From Thalassoroseus pseudoceratinae (GTDB lineage: Bacteria; Planctomycetota; Planctomycetia; Planctomycetales; Planctomycetaceae), in assembly GCF_011634775.1 (NCBI RefSeq), contig NZ_JAALXT010000007.1:1-64000 (forward strand): a DNA stretch of 64,000 nucleotides, in the 5' to 3' direction. This document shows, in pieces, positions 9,263 to 18,794 of the stretch (position 1 is its first letter; each line of letters starts with the position of its first letter). Made by a program: the position numbers and the translations under genes. Below the pieces are notes generated by a model. That model searched no databases. It saw nothing but the letters and a program-made list of their open reading frames with translations, and was not told the DNA's origin.

Positions 9263-11818
9263 ATGACACAACTGGCAACCACGATCGTGCTGCTGACAAG
9301 CCTCCTCACTGCCAATGCGATGGCGGTGAATCGTCCCAACGTCATTCTCGTCATGACTGACGATCAGGGCTACGGCGATCTGTCCTGTCATGGGAATCCG
9401 GTTCTCAAGACACCCAACCTGGATCGGCTCTACGCTGAGTCCGTGCGGCTGACGGACTTCCACGTGAGTCCGTTCTGCACACCAACACGGGCCGCACTCA
9501 TGACGGGAAATCATCCGGGGTCCACGGGTGCTTATCGAACCAGTTCCGGCCGGACCATGATGCATCCCGATGAAAAAACGGTGGGCCACCTCTTTGCGGA
9601 AGCCGGTTATGCGACGGGGATGGTCGGGAAGTGGCACCTGGGCGATAACGCGCCGCACCGGCCGCAGGACCGGGGATTCCAAGATGCTCTCTGGCATCGT
9701 TGTGGTGGGATCGGGCAGGCATCGGACTATTGGGGGAACGATTACTTCGACGACACCTACGAACGCGCGACAGTCGACAACAAACAGGGAACCTTTGAGA
9801 AATTCGAGGGCTATTGCACGGACGTGTGGTTCAGGGAAGGTCTTCGCTTCGTTGAGAAGAACCGCGACAAACCATTCTTTCTTTACATCGCACCGAACGC
9901 TCCACACGGCCCGTACTATGTGGCACCGGAATGGGCGAAGCCTTATCAGGGCAACGAACAGGTCGCCAACGCCAACTTCTATGGGATGGTGGCCAATATC
10001 GATCACAACATGGGAGTCCTGCGGCGACGTCTGAAGGAACTCGGGCTGGCCGACAATACAATCCTGATCTTCATGACGGATAACGGAACGGCAGCCGGTG
10101 CGAAGTTCCAGGGTCTGGATTCTGAAGCTGTCACGGGTTTCAACGCGGGAATGCGTGGCAAAAAGTCGTCAATCTACGACGGTGGCCACCGCGTTCCATT
10201 CTTCATTCACTGGCCGAAAGGTGGACTGACCGGCGGGCGAGATATCGACACGCTGGCCGCACACATTGACGTGCTGCCGACCCTGGCAGAATTGTGCGGA
10301 ATCGCGGTTCCGAAAGAGTATGAGCCGGATGGAATCTCGCTCAAGCCGTTATTGGATGGCTCTGACGAACCGTGGCCCCGCAAGCATCATGTCGTGCAGT
10401 TCCATGGCGCCGCCGGCGGCAACGCGTTACCTGCCCAACCCTTTGCCCATTCGGTTGTGCTCACCGAACGCTGGCGTCTGGTGAATCATGGCGACGAATT
10501 CCTCTACGACATCGAAGCCGACCCGGCCCAGCGCAAGGATGTCTCTGAAGAACACCCCGAGGTCGTGCAGCAATTGCGTGAAGCCTACCAGCCATTTTGG
10601 AACAAGGTGTCTCCTCGCATGACGCCGGTTCGCATCGATCTGGGCAATCCGGATCAGAATCCCACTGAACTGTGTTCTCAGGACTGGTACATGCAGAAGG
10701 GAAACCCGCCCTGGTGGTTCGGATCGATCAGGAAGTTACCTAAGGTGACTGCTCCGTGGATGGTCAATGTCAGGCGGGCTGGTCGCTATCGCTTCACGTT
10801 GCGGCAGTGGCCGTCGGCCGCCGAAAAACCGCTGGTCGCCGTGCGAGCCAAAGTGGTAATTGCCGGACAGGAAAAAGAGATGAAGGTTCCCGCCGGTTGC
10901 AAGGCGGTCAGGATGGAACTGAATCTTCCGGCGGGCCCGACCGAATTGTGGACTTATCTCGTCAACGATCGTGGCCAAACTGGCGGCGCTTACTTTACGG
11001 ACGTTGAACTCGTGCCGGATGACGAGTCGCCCCTGGAAACTGAGGCGATTCCGCTGCGTGCGGCTGTCGAGAGAGCAACTCCTTCCAAACCAACCGTCTA
11101 CGGTATCGGAACGGATGCATCCATCACGTTCAATGCGGAGTTGGATACACTCAAAAACCCAAGCCGCATCAGGAAGTGGGCGAACGACAAACTGAAGTTG
11201 AAGGACGGAAGCAACCTCTCCGGTATCGACTTTCCGGCCCTCGGAATCACGTCGTGGAGTGCTGATTCCTTCGGAAACGCCGCGAAGACGATCTGGGACG
11301 AGGCGAAGCTGAACGAATTGACGTTGAACTTCACCGGGCACAACTTCGGCTACAATGACTCCATGAGGAAAGCGAACTTTTCCGCTTCGACCATCAACAC
11401 GACCGGGAATCAAGCCTTCCTCTTTACCGACCTCACGGGAGCCGATTTTTCGGGAGCGGCGCTGAACATCGCGGGTTTCTCCGGACGAATGACCGCTTTC
11501 CGCAAAGCCATTCTGACAGGGGCTGATTTCTCCGATGTTACGTGGGGTCTCTCCACTGACGGACTCACCGAAAAGACAGAGTTCTTTTTCAGTGGCGGAC
11601 CCGGATCGACATCGGCTGCCGACAAACATCGAGCAGTCACATTCGAAAACGCAGATCTGAGCCGCATTACCGGCCCTGCCAAGGTTGCCATGATCAAGAA
11701 TCTCGGCCGATTCGACGGCAATACAGCAATCGGTGCGAAGTATGATCAGGCGATGTTAAAACGGTCCGGCTGGACCGCCGCCGAACTTGAAGCCGCCGGT
11801 TGGCAGAAGGTGAAATGA
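9263..11818 (+). CDS. Secreted type I sulfatase with C-terminal pentapeptide-like extension
   Basis: An 851-residue sulfatase of the formylglycine type. The N-terminus is a signal peptide (cleavage after about residue 21). N-V-I-L-V-M-T-D-D-Q (residues 26-35) gives the Asp33/Asp34 metal ligands, and C-T-P-T-R at 72-76 holds Cys72, the residue normally oxidised to formylglycine. The core enzyme ends near residue 460. A beta-sandwich-like part follows to about 610. The last 230 residues are unusual: they contain L-T-G-A-D-F-S and similar five-residue periodic steps that resemble pentapeptide repeats. Family knowledge says such enzymes hydrolyse sulfate esters of polysaccharides in the periplasm or outside. 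It stands alone on its strand, between a sulfatase remnant and a convergent signalling operon. The substrate cannot be told from sequence. Confidence 0.9.
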   Translation: MTQLATTIVLLTSLLTANAMAVNRPNVILVMTDDQGYGDLSCHGNPVLKTPNLDRLYAESVRLTDFHVSPFCTPTRAALMTGNHPGSTGAYRTSSGRTMMHPDEKTVGHLFAEAGYATGMVGKWHLGDNAPHRPQDRGFQDALWHRCGGIGQASDYWGNDYFDDTYERATVDNKQGTFEKFEGYCTDVWFREGLRFVEKNRDKPFFLYIAPNAPHGPYYVAPEWAKPYQGNEQVANANFYGMVANIDHNMGVLRRRLKELGLADNTILIFMTDNGTAAGAKFQGLDSEAVTGFNAGMRGKKSSIYDGGHRVPFFIHWPKGGLTGGRDIDTLAAHIDVLPTLAELCGIAVPKEYEPDGISLKPLLDGSDEPWPRKHHVVQFHGAAGGNALPAQPFAHSVVLTERWRLVNHGDEFLYDIEADPAQRKDVSEEHPEVVQQLREAYQPFWNKVSPRMTPVRIDLGNPDQNPTELCSQDWYMQKGNPPWWFGSIRKLPKVTAPWMVNVRRAGRYRFTLRQWPSAAEKPLVAVRAKVVIAGQEKEMKVPAGCKAVRMELNLPAGPTELWTYLVNDRGQTGGAYFTDVELVPDDESPLETEAIPLRAAVERATPSKPTVYGIGTDASITFNAELDTLKNPSRIRKWANDKLKLKDGSNLSGIDFPALGITSWSADSFGNAAKTIWDEAKLNELTLNFTGHNFGYNDSMRKANFSASTINTTGNQAFLFTDLTGADFSGAALNIAGFSGRMTAFRKAILTGADFSDVTWGLSTDGLTEKTEFFFSGGPGSTSAADKHRAVTFENADLSRITGPAKVAMIKNLGRFDGNTAIGAKYDQAMLKRSGWTAAELEAAGWQKVK

Positions 11819-11847
11819 CATCTGATGGATGCCGCAGATGAAACATG

Positions 11848-11892
11848 GATCGAACACGGATAAGGAATGAGCTTTGAATTCCGTGTTCGATC
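11848..11892. repeat. Perfect 13-base inverted repeat between convergent genes
   Basis: GATCGAACACGGA and its exact reverse complement are separated by 19 bases. The hairpin lies between the end of the plus-strand sulfatase gene and the end of the minus-strand GGDEF-EAL gene, where it could stop transcription from both sides. No T-run follows on either strand, so it may equally be a dispersed repeat. Confidence 0.5.
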
Positions 11893-11994
11893 GCCCTGAC
11901 CCCCGTACGCACTCCAGACGATCGCCAACTCGTGGATGCAGTCAAGGTCGCCGCTACGCGACGCCGCTTGGTAATCAGCCGTCAGCGTGTTGGG

Positions 11995-13983
11995 TCATTC
12001 AAGTTTTGTTGCAGTGACGAGTTGACGATGTGTTTCGGCCCCCGAGGCTTCCGAGTGGCTATTGTCAATCGTCTCCGCAATTCGATGCAATAGTTCGTCT
12101 GATTTCCAGGCAATGCGATCTGAGCACAGTGCTCCCGATTCGACTCGCGAAAAGCCTGACAGATATGTCCCCGCGACGTCTTCCGCCGCCACCGGTTTTC
12201 CGCGTAGGAAGCCTTGAATTTGCGTGAAGCCCTCCTTCACAAGACGGATGTACTGTTCTTCCGTCTCGACGCCTTCAGCCGTAGTTTCCATCCCCAGACA
12301 TCGGCCCAGGTTGGCCACAGTGCTGACGATGGCGTCGGCGTCTGCCTGGTTCAGATCACGGACAAAGGACTTATCCATCTTCAACTTGTCGAACGGAAAA
12401 CGGCGGAGGTAGCTGAGCGAGGAATATCCGGTTCCGAAATCGTCCAAGACAATTCGAGCGCCAAGATCTCTGATCGCATGGAGTTGCTCGAGAGTATCAG
12501 CATTATCGCTGAGCAGGACCGACTCCGTGATTTCGATTTCGAGGCGAGAGGGGTCGAGTCCACTTTCGTTGATGGCCTTCGCAACGCTCTTCAACACGCT
12601 CCCACACTTGAATTGCACGGGCGAAACATTGACGGCGACTCGAACCTCCTCGGGCCAATTGCAGGCTTGCCGACATGCTTCAGACAACACCCATTCGCCA
12701 ATGGGTTGGATCAACCCGGTTTCCTCGGCCAGGGGGATGAATTTGTCAGGCGATACCAGCCCTGAGTTGGGATCGTTCCACCGGAGGAGTGCTTCCAGTG
12801 AGCAGACACCTCCCGATGCGGACAAAAACAGTGGTTGAAAGTGCAGGACGAATTCTTCGTTGGCGATTGCCTCACGCAACCGCGAATCCATTTCACGGCG
12901 GTTGCGAAGTTGTTGGTCCATATTGGTTTCAAAAAATCTGGCACAGCCTCGGCCATCGGCCTTCGCACGATACAACGCGAGGTCTGCGTTCTTCACCAAG
13001 TCAACGGGTGTTTCTGCGTCGCAGGGCGATACCGCAATTCCAATGCTCGCACTGACCACGACCGAACTCTCACCCAATTCGACAGGAGTGCGAATCGCGG
13101 CCAGGAGTTCTGTTGCCAACAGCGGGATTTCCTGCTCGTTGACGACGGACTCTTGAATGATGGCAAACTCGTCGCCCCCAAATCTCGCCACGAGTCCGGC
13201 GTCTTGGACAACTCTCGACAATCGCTTGCCAACGTTTCTAATCAAATCGTCGCCGACGGGATGCCCCATGGTGTCGTTGATATACTTGAATTGGTCCAAA
13301 TCGATGAGGAATACCGCCGTTTTCTGTGCGTAACATGACGCCCGGGTCAAGGTTTCAGAGAGGCGGTCGTTGAACTTGACCCGGTTGGCCAAGCCGGTCA
13401 GTCCATCATGCAACGCCGCTTGCTCGAGTTCGACTGTGCGTTGACGAACCAACTCTTCCAGTTCGCGTTGCTTCAGACCGGCTTGCCGAGTCATCTCCCA
13501 TTTGCGAGTCAGGGCGACGGCGAGCTGAAAAACCTCGATGTCGTCGAACGGTTTTTTCAGAACCAGCAGGCTGTCGGTATAGCCAAACTGAGCATTCATT
13601 TCTTCCCAAGAACGGTCCGAGAACGCTGTGCAGATGACGACCTGCAAATCTGGAGAGACTTTCCACAACTGCTCGATCGTCTGCAGGCCGTCCAATCCCG
13701 GTGGCATTCGCATGTCGACGAAGGCGAGCGAGTAGGGATCGGCTTGGGCTTCGCCGTCCGCAACCATCTGGATCCCTTCGTGCCCCTGATACGCCGAATC
13801 GATACGAAACTGAGGGGAAGGATCGGCTTCGAAGTCATCAATCTCGAATTGATCGATGTCTGGAATCAGGTCTTCGTGGACTTCGAGCACTTTTTTGAAG
13901 TCTTCATGAATCGACGGATTGTCGTCGACGATGAGAATTCGGGGCGGCATGGCATTCTGCGTTGGTTTCAGCTGCGAATTCAT
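11995..13983 (-). CDS. Response regulator with GGDEF and EAL domains (cyclic di-GMP turnover)
   Basis: A 662-residue cytoplasmic protein. Residues 14-165 are a receiver domain: I-L-I-V-D-D, the phospho-acceptor Asp90 in F-V-D-M-R-M-P-P, and the conserved Lys-Pro at 144-145. A short coiled coil links it to a GGDEF domain with an intact G-G-D-E-F at 269-273, followed by an EAL domain with E-A-L-L at 397-400, the D-D-F-G-T-G-Y-S-S loop and T-A-E-G-V-E-T. Both catalytic signatures look intact, so the protein could make and break cyclic di-GMP. In the GGDEF-EAL family one activity often dominates, and the sequence does not tell which. The start codon overlaps the stop of the upstream kinase gene by ATGA, so the two are translated together, and the kinase is its likely phosphate donor. 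Confidence 0.93.
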   Translation of the reverse strand: MNSQLKPTQNAMPPRILIVDDNPSIHEDFKKVLEVHEDLIPDIDQFEIDDFEADPSPQFRIDSAYQGHEGIQMVADGEAQADPYSLAFVDMRMPPGLDGLQTIEQLWKVSPDLQVVICTAFSDRSWEEMNAQFGYTDSLLVLKKPFDDIEVFQLAVALTRKWEMTRQAGLKQRELEELVRQRTVELEQAALHDGLTGLANRVKFNDRLSETLTRASCYAQKTAVFLIDLDQFKYINDTMGHPVGDDLIRNVGKRLSRVVQDAGLVARFGGDEFAIIQESVVNEQEIPLLATELLAAIRTPVELGESSVVVSASIGIAVSPCDAETPVDLVKNADLALYRAKADGRGCARFFETNMDQQLRNRREMDSRLREAIANEEFVLHFQPLFLSASGGVCSLEALLRWNDPNSGLVSPDKFIPLAEETGLIQPIGEWVLSEACRQACNWPEEVRVAVNVSPVQFKCGSVLKSVAKAINESGLDPSRLEIEITESVLLSDNADTLEQLHAIRDLGARIVLDDFGTGYSSLSYLRRFPFDKLKMDKSFVRDLNQADADAIVSTVANLGRCLGMETTAEGVETEEQYIRLVKEGFTQIQGFLRGKPVAAEDVAGTYLSGFSRVESGALCSDRIAWKSDELLHRIAETIDNSHSEASGAETHRQLVTATKLE

Positions 13984-16328
13984 GTGGTCAACTCCAACGC
14001 GTTCTTTTCGTGATTGGTCAGTTGTAATGGCAAACGCAGCACAAACGTGGCCCCCGTGCCAATTCCGTTGCTGCAGACGGTCAAACTGCCCCCCATTTCC
14101 GTGGCGGCATTGGCGCTGCTATGCAGGCCGAAACCATGTCCCGACTTCTTGGTGGTAAATCCATGCTGGAAAATTCTTTCCAGCTTCTCAGTCGCAATGC
14201 CGATGCCGTTGTCCGCAACGCGGAACACGACCCGGTTCTCCTCAGTCGTCGCGGTAATCTCGATTCGCGCATCAGGCGTCTGGTTTTCCACCAGAGCGTC
14301 TTTTGCGTTCTTGATCAGATTGATCAGGATCTGCAGGATGCGGTGTTTGTCCGACACAAACACTGGCAAGGCTTTGTTGATGGACTGCTCCACCTCGATT
14401 CGATGGCTCATCAGTGACGCCTTATTGGCAGCGAGCGCATCGTGAATCAGATCTTGGGCGTCGAGTTCCTGCTGCAATCCAGAGGACTTTGCCATCGATT
14501 GTTGCACACTGACAATCTCCTTGATGTGCTCGACATTTCTCAGTAGGTCGTCGAATTCATCGGAGACTTTGTTCCGCTCGTTGCAGAGGGCTTCGGTCAC
14601 CTTGCGGATATAAGCCGGTATCTTCCGACCACGAGTATCCTCTCGAATGAATTCATCGAATGAGGATTCATGCTCGGCGATCAAGTCGGAAACTTTCTCC
14701 AGGTTCGCTAGTGCACTTCGAGAGTACTGCTTGCGGATCACAGAAGCGGAAACGTTGACACTGTTGAGGATGTTTCCCACGTTGTGCAGCACTCCAGTGG
14801 CGATCTCGGCCATGCCGGCCTGTCGCGACACATCGAGCAAGTCTTGCTGCAACCTTTGATTTTCTCGCTCGGCCAGTACCTTTTGGGTGACATCAAACAG
14901 CATCCCGTCAACAAAAATTTGACAGGTTCCCTCTCCAATCTTGAGACATTGGCCTTTCTCCCGAATCCACTTGACGTTGCCGTTTGCGTCAATGATTCGA
15001 TACTCTCGTTCAAATTCGCTCTCTTCATCGATGGCGGATTGGATTGCGGCATTCAACTCCGTGAGATCATCGGGATGAACAAAATCTAAGAGATTCAAGC
15101 CATCGGGTGCCGTGAATTCCTCAGGATTGTGGCCGGTCAGATTGTAAATCCATTCACTGACAAATACGGTGCGGCACTCGTCGCTGACCTCACGCCGGTA
15201 AAACGCACCGGGCACGTTATTGATGATCGACCGCAAGCGAGCCTCCGCGTCGGCCAGCGACAACTCCATATTCTTGCGTTCGGTAATGTCGCTTTGAATC
15301 GCGATGAAGCGATTTACGTTCCCCATGTCATCTGCAATCGGCCGCACTTCCATTGCCAACCAAAAGGCGTCACCATCTTTTCGGTAGTTCACAACTTCCG
15401 TGTTGAACCCCCGCTTCTCCCTGACAGCGTTCCGCATAAAAGCTTTCGTCTCGGGATCGGTTGCCGGACCATGCTGGAAATCCGACGGGCACCGGCCGAC
15501 GACTTCGTCGAGCGAATAGCCCGAGATCCGCGTGTAACCTTCGTTGACCCACTCAATACGCGAATCGCCGTCAGTAATCACGACGGCGTTGTCGGTGTAC
15601 TTGGCCACCATGGCCAGTTTCTGGGCCACGGCCGTTTGTTCTTCAAGCTGCGTGTATGCCGCGCTCAGTTCCGAGGTTCGCTCCTGCACTTGAAGATCGA
15701 CGCTTCTCTTGGCTTCTTCAATCTCGTACTGACGAACGCAAAGCTCGCGAACTTCGTTGCGCAGCCGATAACAGCCTGGTGCCAGAAACGCGACTTCAAA
15801 AACCACCCAGGCGGCATGTTCGATCCAGCGGTAGGGAGATTCCGTGACAACTCCAAAGACAGATGCCGGATAGTAGACCCCACGACCGAAATGATCCATC
15901 GCCACGACGACCGTGGCCGTGATCAGGATCTTCCAGTCTCGGTAGATACTGAGGATCGCCAGCGAAGCGAACACATGAAAGTGTGTTTCGATGCGTCCGC
16001 CGGAAAGGTGAATCAGCAACGCCGACCATAATGTCTGACTAATCGCCACAACGTGACGTGTGTGTGCGGCGTCCGGAAAAAACTTCATCCACAGAATGGC
16101 GAACGAAGAAAGCGATCCGCCGATGATTAAGGCGGCCCAAACGTGGATATGGATTTCGTATTGCTGTCCAATCCAGGTGAACGGCGACAAGAAAATGGCG
16201 AATGCCAGGCCGAGAAAGAACTGGCCAACCATGATCCAGACCATAAATCGGTGGACCCAGTGGCATTCCTTTTGATACCGCGACTCGAACAGTTCGTCGG
16301 CCGTCATGCCCTCGACTCTATCCTTCAT
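13980..16328 (-). CDS. Membrane PAS sensor histidine kinase
   Basis: An approximately 782-residue sensor kinase. The start at 16328 is my choice; an upstream ATG at 16367 would overlap the preceding gene by 50 bases, and one at 16307 is also possible. Residues about 25-190 form several membrane segments with histidines in or near them, including H-I-H-V-W and T-H-F-H-V-F, which could hold a metal or heme. Two PAS domains follow (about 232-350 and 355-485; the first ends with the typical D-I-T-E-R-K). The kinase part has its phospho-accepting His515 in L-H-N-V-G-N, then N-L-I-K-N-A-K-D-A-L, D-N-G-I-G-I, F-T-T-K-K and G-H-G-F-G-L-H. There is no receiver domain of its own; the next gene supplies one. 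What it senses is unknown, though the upstream thioredoxin-like gene hints at redox. Confidence 0.92.
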   Translation of the reverse strand: MKDRVEGMTADELFESRYQKECHWVHRFMVWIMVGQFFLGLAFAIFLSPFTWIGQQYEIHIHVWAALIIGGSLSSFAILWMKFFPDAAHTRHVVAISQTLWSALLIHLSGGRIETHFHVFASLAILSIYRDWKILITATVVVAMDHFGRGVYYPASVFGVVTESPYRWIEHAAWVVFEVAFLAPGCYRLRNEVRELCVRQYEIEEAKRSVDLQVQERTSELSAAYTQLEEQTAVAQKLAMVAKYTDNAVVITDGDSRIEWVNEGYTRISGYSLDEVVGRCPSDFQHGPATDPETKAFMRNAVREKRGFNTEVVNYRKDGDAFWLAMEVRPIADDMGNVNRFIAIQSDITERKNMELSLADAEARLRSIINNVPGAFYRREVSDECRTVFVSEWIYNLTGHNPEEFTAPDGLNLLDFVHPDDLTELNAAIQSAIDEESEFEREYRIIDANGNVKWIREKGQCLKIGEGTCQIFVDGMLFDVTQKVLAERENQRLQQDLLDVSRQAGMAEIATGVLHNVGNILNSVNVSASVIRKQYSRSALANLEKVSDLIAEHESSFDEFIREDTRGRKIPAYIRKVTEALCNERNKVSDEFDDLLRNVEHIKEIVSVQQSMAKSSGLQQELDAQDLIHDALAANKASLMSHRIEVEQSINKALPVFVSDKHRILQILINLIKNAKDALVENQTPDARIEITATTEENRVVFRVADNGIGIATEKLERIFQHGFTTKKSGHGFGLHSSANAATEMGGSLTVCSNGIGTGATFVLRLPLQLTNHEKNALELTT

Positions 16329-16947
16329 CTGAGTTCCGTTCTTCGATTTCAAGGATTGAACAACCAAACACGGGTGACTTCGTGCAAACGTCGATTGCGG
16401 TCGTTTCGCTGTTCACGATCCGCACGAGTTCCTGAGACGCGGCGCAGTCCCCTTCATGTCCTCGCGAGGACGTCGTGCCGCCACTGAACGTCAGGTGGCC
16501 ATCGCTGTCATAGACAAGGATATGCCCCGAAGTGGTCACGCCGAACTGCTGGCACATGCGGCCCTCACGATCGATGTGAACGCGACTGCCGGGCAAGCTT
16601 CGGAGACTGCTGGTGGTGCGAGACTCGATCCAGACATCTGTCTTGTTCTCGGGACAATAAGCCACGGCATGAATTTGAGGCTCGTTATGGAATCTCATAC
16701 TCAACCGTTCGAGACTACGCACCGTCGCAAAAGTGCAGGGGCACTTGGGGTGGTAGAATAAAACGATTGTCGGGCGTCCCTGCTTGTGTCCGGAGAACTG
16801 CGTCAGTTCATCTTCTGTGATCGTCGAGAGGACTTCCGCTTCCGGGCCCGGCCGACTCGAGTAATCCATCAATATGACATAACCAACCAGGGTCGTAGAC
16901 AGCAGGACAAAGAGCACAATCGATTTCAACAATAGCTGAGTGGACAT
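16318..16947 (-). CDS. Membrane-anchored thioredoxin-like protein with a CxC site
   Basis: A 209-residue protein with one N-terminal membrane segment (residues 7-27) and a thioredoxin-like fold outside the membrane. The expected active-site region reads F-Y-H-P-K-C-P-C-T, giving Cys69 and Cys71 in a CxC spacing instead of the usual CxxC. Further cysteines follow in the C-terminal half. It resembles the TlpA/RedB type of periplasmic redox proteins, but I cannot name the exact family. AAGG lies five bases before the ATG. It is the first gene of a three-gene minus-strand operon whose other members overlap it and each other, so I infer that it delivers a redox or metal signal to the histidine kinase. 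16948-17231 upstream shows no gene I can support. Confidence 0.75.
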   Translation of the reverse strand: MSTQLLLKSIVLFVLLSTTLVGYVILMDYSSRPGPEAEVLSTITEDELTQFSGHKQGRPTIVLFYHPKCPCTFATVRSLERLSMRFHNEPQIHAVAYCPENKTDVWIESRTTSSLRSLPGSRVHIDREGRMCQQFGVTTSGHILVYDSDGHLTFSGGTTSSRGHEGDCAASQELVRIVNSETTAIDVCTKSPVFGCSILEIEERNSDEG

Positions 16948-17231
16948 CTAAACCTTGTGAAGAATTGATACAAGGACAATTCGCGCTCACTCGGCGAGAC
17001 GTGCAAACATAAGTTGCGTTTCGCGAAATCCAAACATTCGCACCTTGAGATGAATAAAATTAACCACATCGGCCAAGGCGGCTGTTCGGATCGTTCCCGT
17101 TCTCCTGTCTATCGGGTTTCTAAGAGGCAAACAGAGAACCGATTGGCATGGGATTTCTGCTATCGATCTTGAAGACTGAGTATCGTCTTCCTGGAGAGGA
17201 GCCAATACGAGCGACCATCGACAACTGATGA

Positions 17232-17562
17232 AGTTGGCCATCGGGGACTATCCTCAGGTCGGGGGGCAACCCAGTCGACCGAAGCAGACACCGGAGGAAG
17301 TTGATGCCGATGCCGGTTACGATAGCGAGCCGGCTCGCATATCCTGTTTCGTTGGCTGGGAATCGAGCCCTACATTCGCAAGAAAGGCGAAAAGCATGGC
17401 AGCGGTTTGGGCAAAGTTCGCTCGGTCGTCGAACGCACGTTCGCTTGGCTCAAGGGTCTGCGAAGACTTCGCATTCGCTACGACCGAGACGGCACAATCA
17501 TCGACGCTTGGGATACTCTGGCCATGAGCGTCATCTGTTATCGCATCTGGAATCGAGACATC
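17232..17562 (+). pseudogene. C-terminal remnant of an IS5-type transposase
   Basis: From 17232 one frame reads G-R/S-P-K-Q-T-P-E-E-V and D-A-G-Y-D-S-E-P-A-R, then a single-base shift at about 17337 moves to a second frame with F-R-W-L-G-I-E-P-Y-I-R-K-K-G and V-V-E-R-T-F-A-W-L-K-G-L-R-R-L-R. These are the C-terminal catalytic-Glu region of IS5-family transposases. The N-terminal two thirds are gone and no inverted repeats could be identified, so this is a dead fragment. Confidence 0.75.
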
Positions 17563-17635
17563 CAACCGGCAACAGAATCAACCAAAACCTTGTTTTCTGT
17601 TCGCCTCTTAGGCTATTGTTCGTCAGAGGTGATTC

Positions 17636-18724
17636 ATGACACTCACTGCGAAAACTGCATTCTTGCTTTGGATTGCGTGTGGTCAAATCGTTGCTTTCGG
17701 TGGCAAACAAAAGACCGAAACGAAACGCGATCAAGTTAAGACAGGACGATTCGTTTACAAGCAAGAGCCGCGTCGAACGCTCACGGTGTATTATCCCGAC
17801 GGTTGGAAAGCGACCGACGAGCGGCCGGCGTTGGTCATATTTCGTTGCCGAATTCCGGAGCAACGCGAGCACTTCCGACGGCTTGGAATGGTGATTGTCA
17901 AACCGGTGCTGGCCGGCGTGAATTCCGGGAAGTTGCCTGGGATGAGCTTGGATGAGATCGCAAAGGCTCCCAAACCGCGGAACCAAGTCGAAGATTCCAA
18001 AAGCGCGATCCGTTGGTTACGAGCGAATTGCCATAAACTTGGCATCGACCCCGAAAGGATTGCCGCCACCGGCACCTCGGGCGGCGGTGATCTCGCACTC
18101 CAGTCGTCCATCAACAAAGCGTTCGAAGATCCGCAGGATGACCGGTCGATTTCACATCGCCCGGACGCCTTGGTGTTATATTGTCCGGCCTTTGATGGGA
18201 TCAACATTTGGTTTGTAAAATCTGCTGCGATGTTGGAACAGGTCAAGGCCGATGCGCCATCATTCGAACCTTTGTTATCGCGATTCGTCAAAGACACCGA
18301 GCGCGAGTATGTGACGCCGCTTGACCATCGAGCCAACCTGATTGAATTGGCCGCTAGACTGGGCGACGAGAAAGGCATCGAGAGTGATGAAGTCGAACGG
18401 TTTCAGCAAATATTGAAGATGTTCAACGAACGAGACTGGCAACTATTGCACCCCGCCGACGACGCTTTGAAGATGTCCGCGTCCCGCATTTTGACGAAAG
18501 AGCCGTTGCCGCCCACGTTGATCATGTTCGGCACACGGGATCACCTATACGAGCATCAACAAGCGTTCGTCAAACAGGCGAGGTCACTCGGCCAACAGTT
18601 TACGCTCAAAATTTATGAAGGTGGCGGCCACAGTTTTATGATGCAACCCGCCTTCATGGAACGCAGTACACGTGAGGTCGAAACGTTCCTGCGGAGTATC
18701 GACTTCATCGACGATGAGGAGTAA
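17636..18724 (+). CDS. Exported alpha/beta-hydrolase (esterase-like)
   Basis: A 362-residue protein with a signal peptide (about residues 1-21). The alpha/beta-hydrolase triad can be read: the nucleophile elbow G-T-S-G-G-G with Ser148, Asp302 in F-G-T-R-D-H, and His332 in G-G-G-H-S-F. The usual oxyanion H-G-G motif is not obvious. Family knowledge suggests hydrolysis of an ester, for example deacetylation of a polysaccharide or xenobiotic ester, outside the cytoplasm. GAGGTGAT just before the ATG is a very strong ribosome site. It follows a transposase fragment directly, with only 73 bases between, so its promoter may lie in or near that remnant. Confidence 0.85.
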   Translation: MTLTAKTAFLLWIACGQIVAFGGKQKTETKRDQVKTGRFVYKQEPRRTLTVYYPDGWKATDERPALVIFRCRIPEQREHFRRLGMVIVKPVLAGVNSGKLPGMSLDEIAKAPKPRNQVEDSKSAIRWLRANCHKLGIDPERIAATGTSGGGDLALQSSINKAFEDPQDDRSISHRPDALVLYCPAFDGINIWFVKSAAMLEQVKADAPSFEPLLSRFVKDTEREYVTPLDHRANLIELAARLGDEKGIESDEVERFQQILKMFNERDWQLLHPADDALKMSASRILTKEPLPPTLIMFGTRDHLYEHQQAFVKQARSLGQQFTLKIYEGGGHSFMMQPAFMERSTREVETFLRSIDFIDDEE

Positions 18725-18794
18725 TCCGTTGAAGTCATCCCGACGTTCTCTCTGAAGTATCTGGGGCACCTTCAACCAAATTAGCGGGATTACA

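Noticed and set aside
16987-17241. An 84-codon minus-strand frame upstream of the thioredoxin-like gene
   Set aside because: No motif and no ribosome site; it overlaps the start of the transposase remnant on the other strand.
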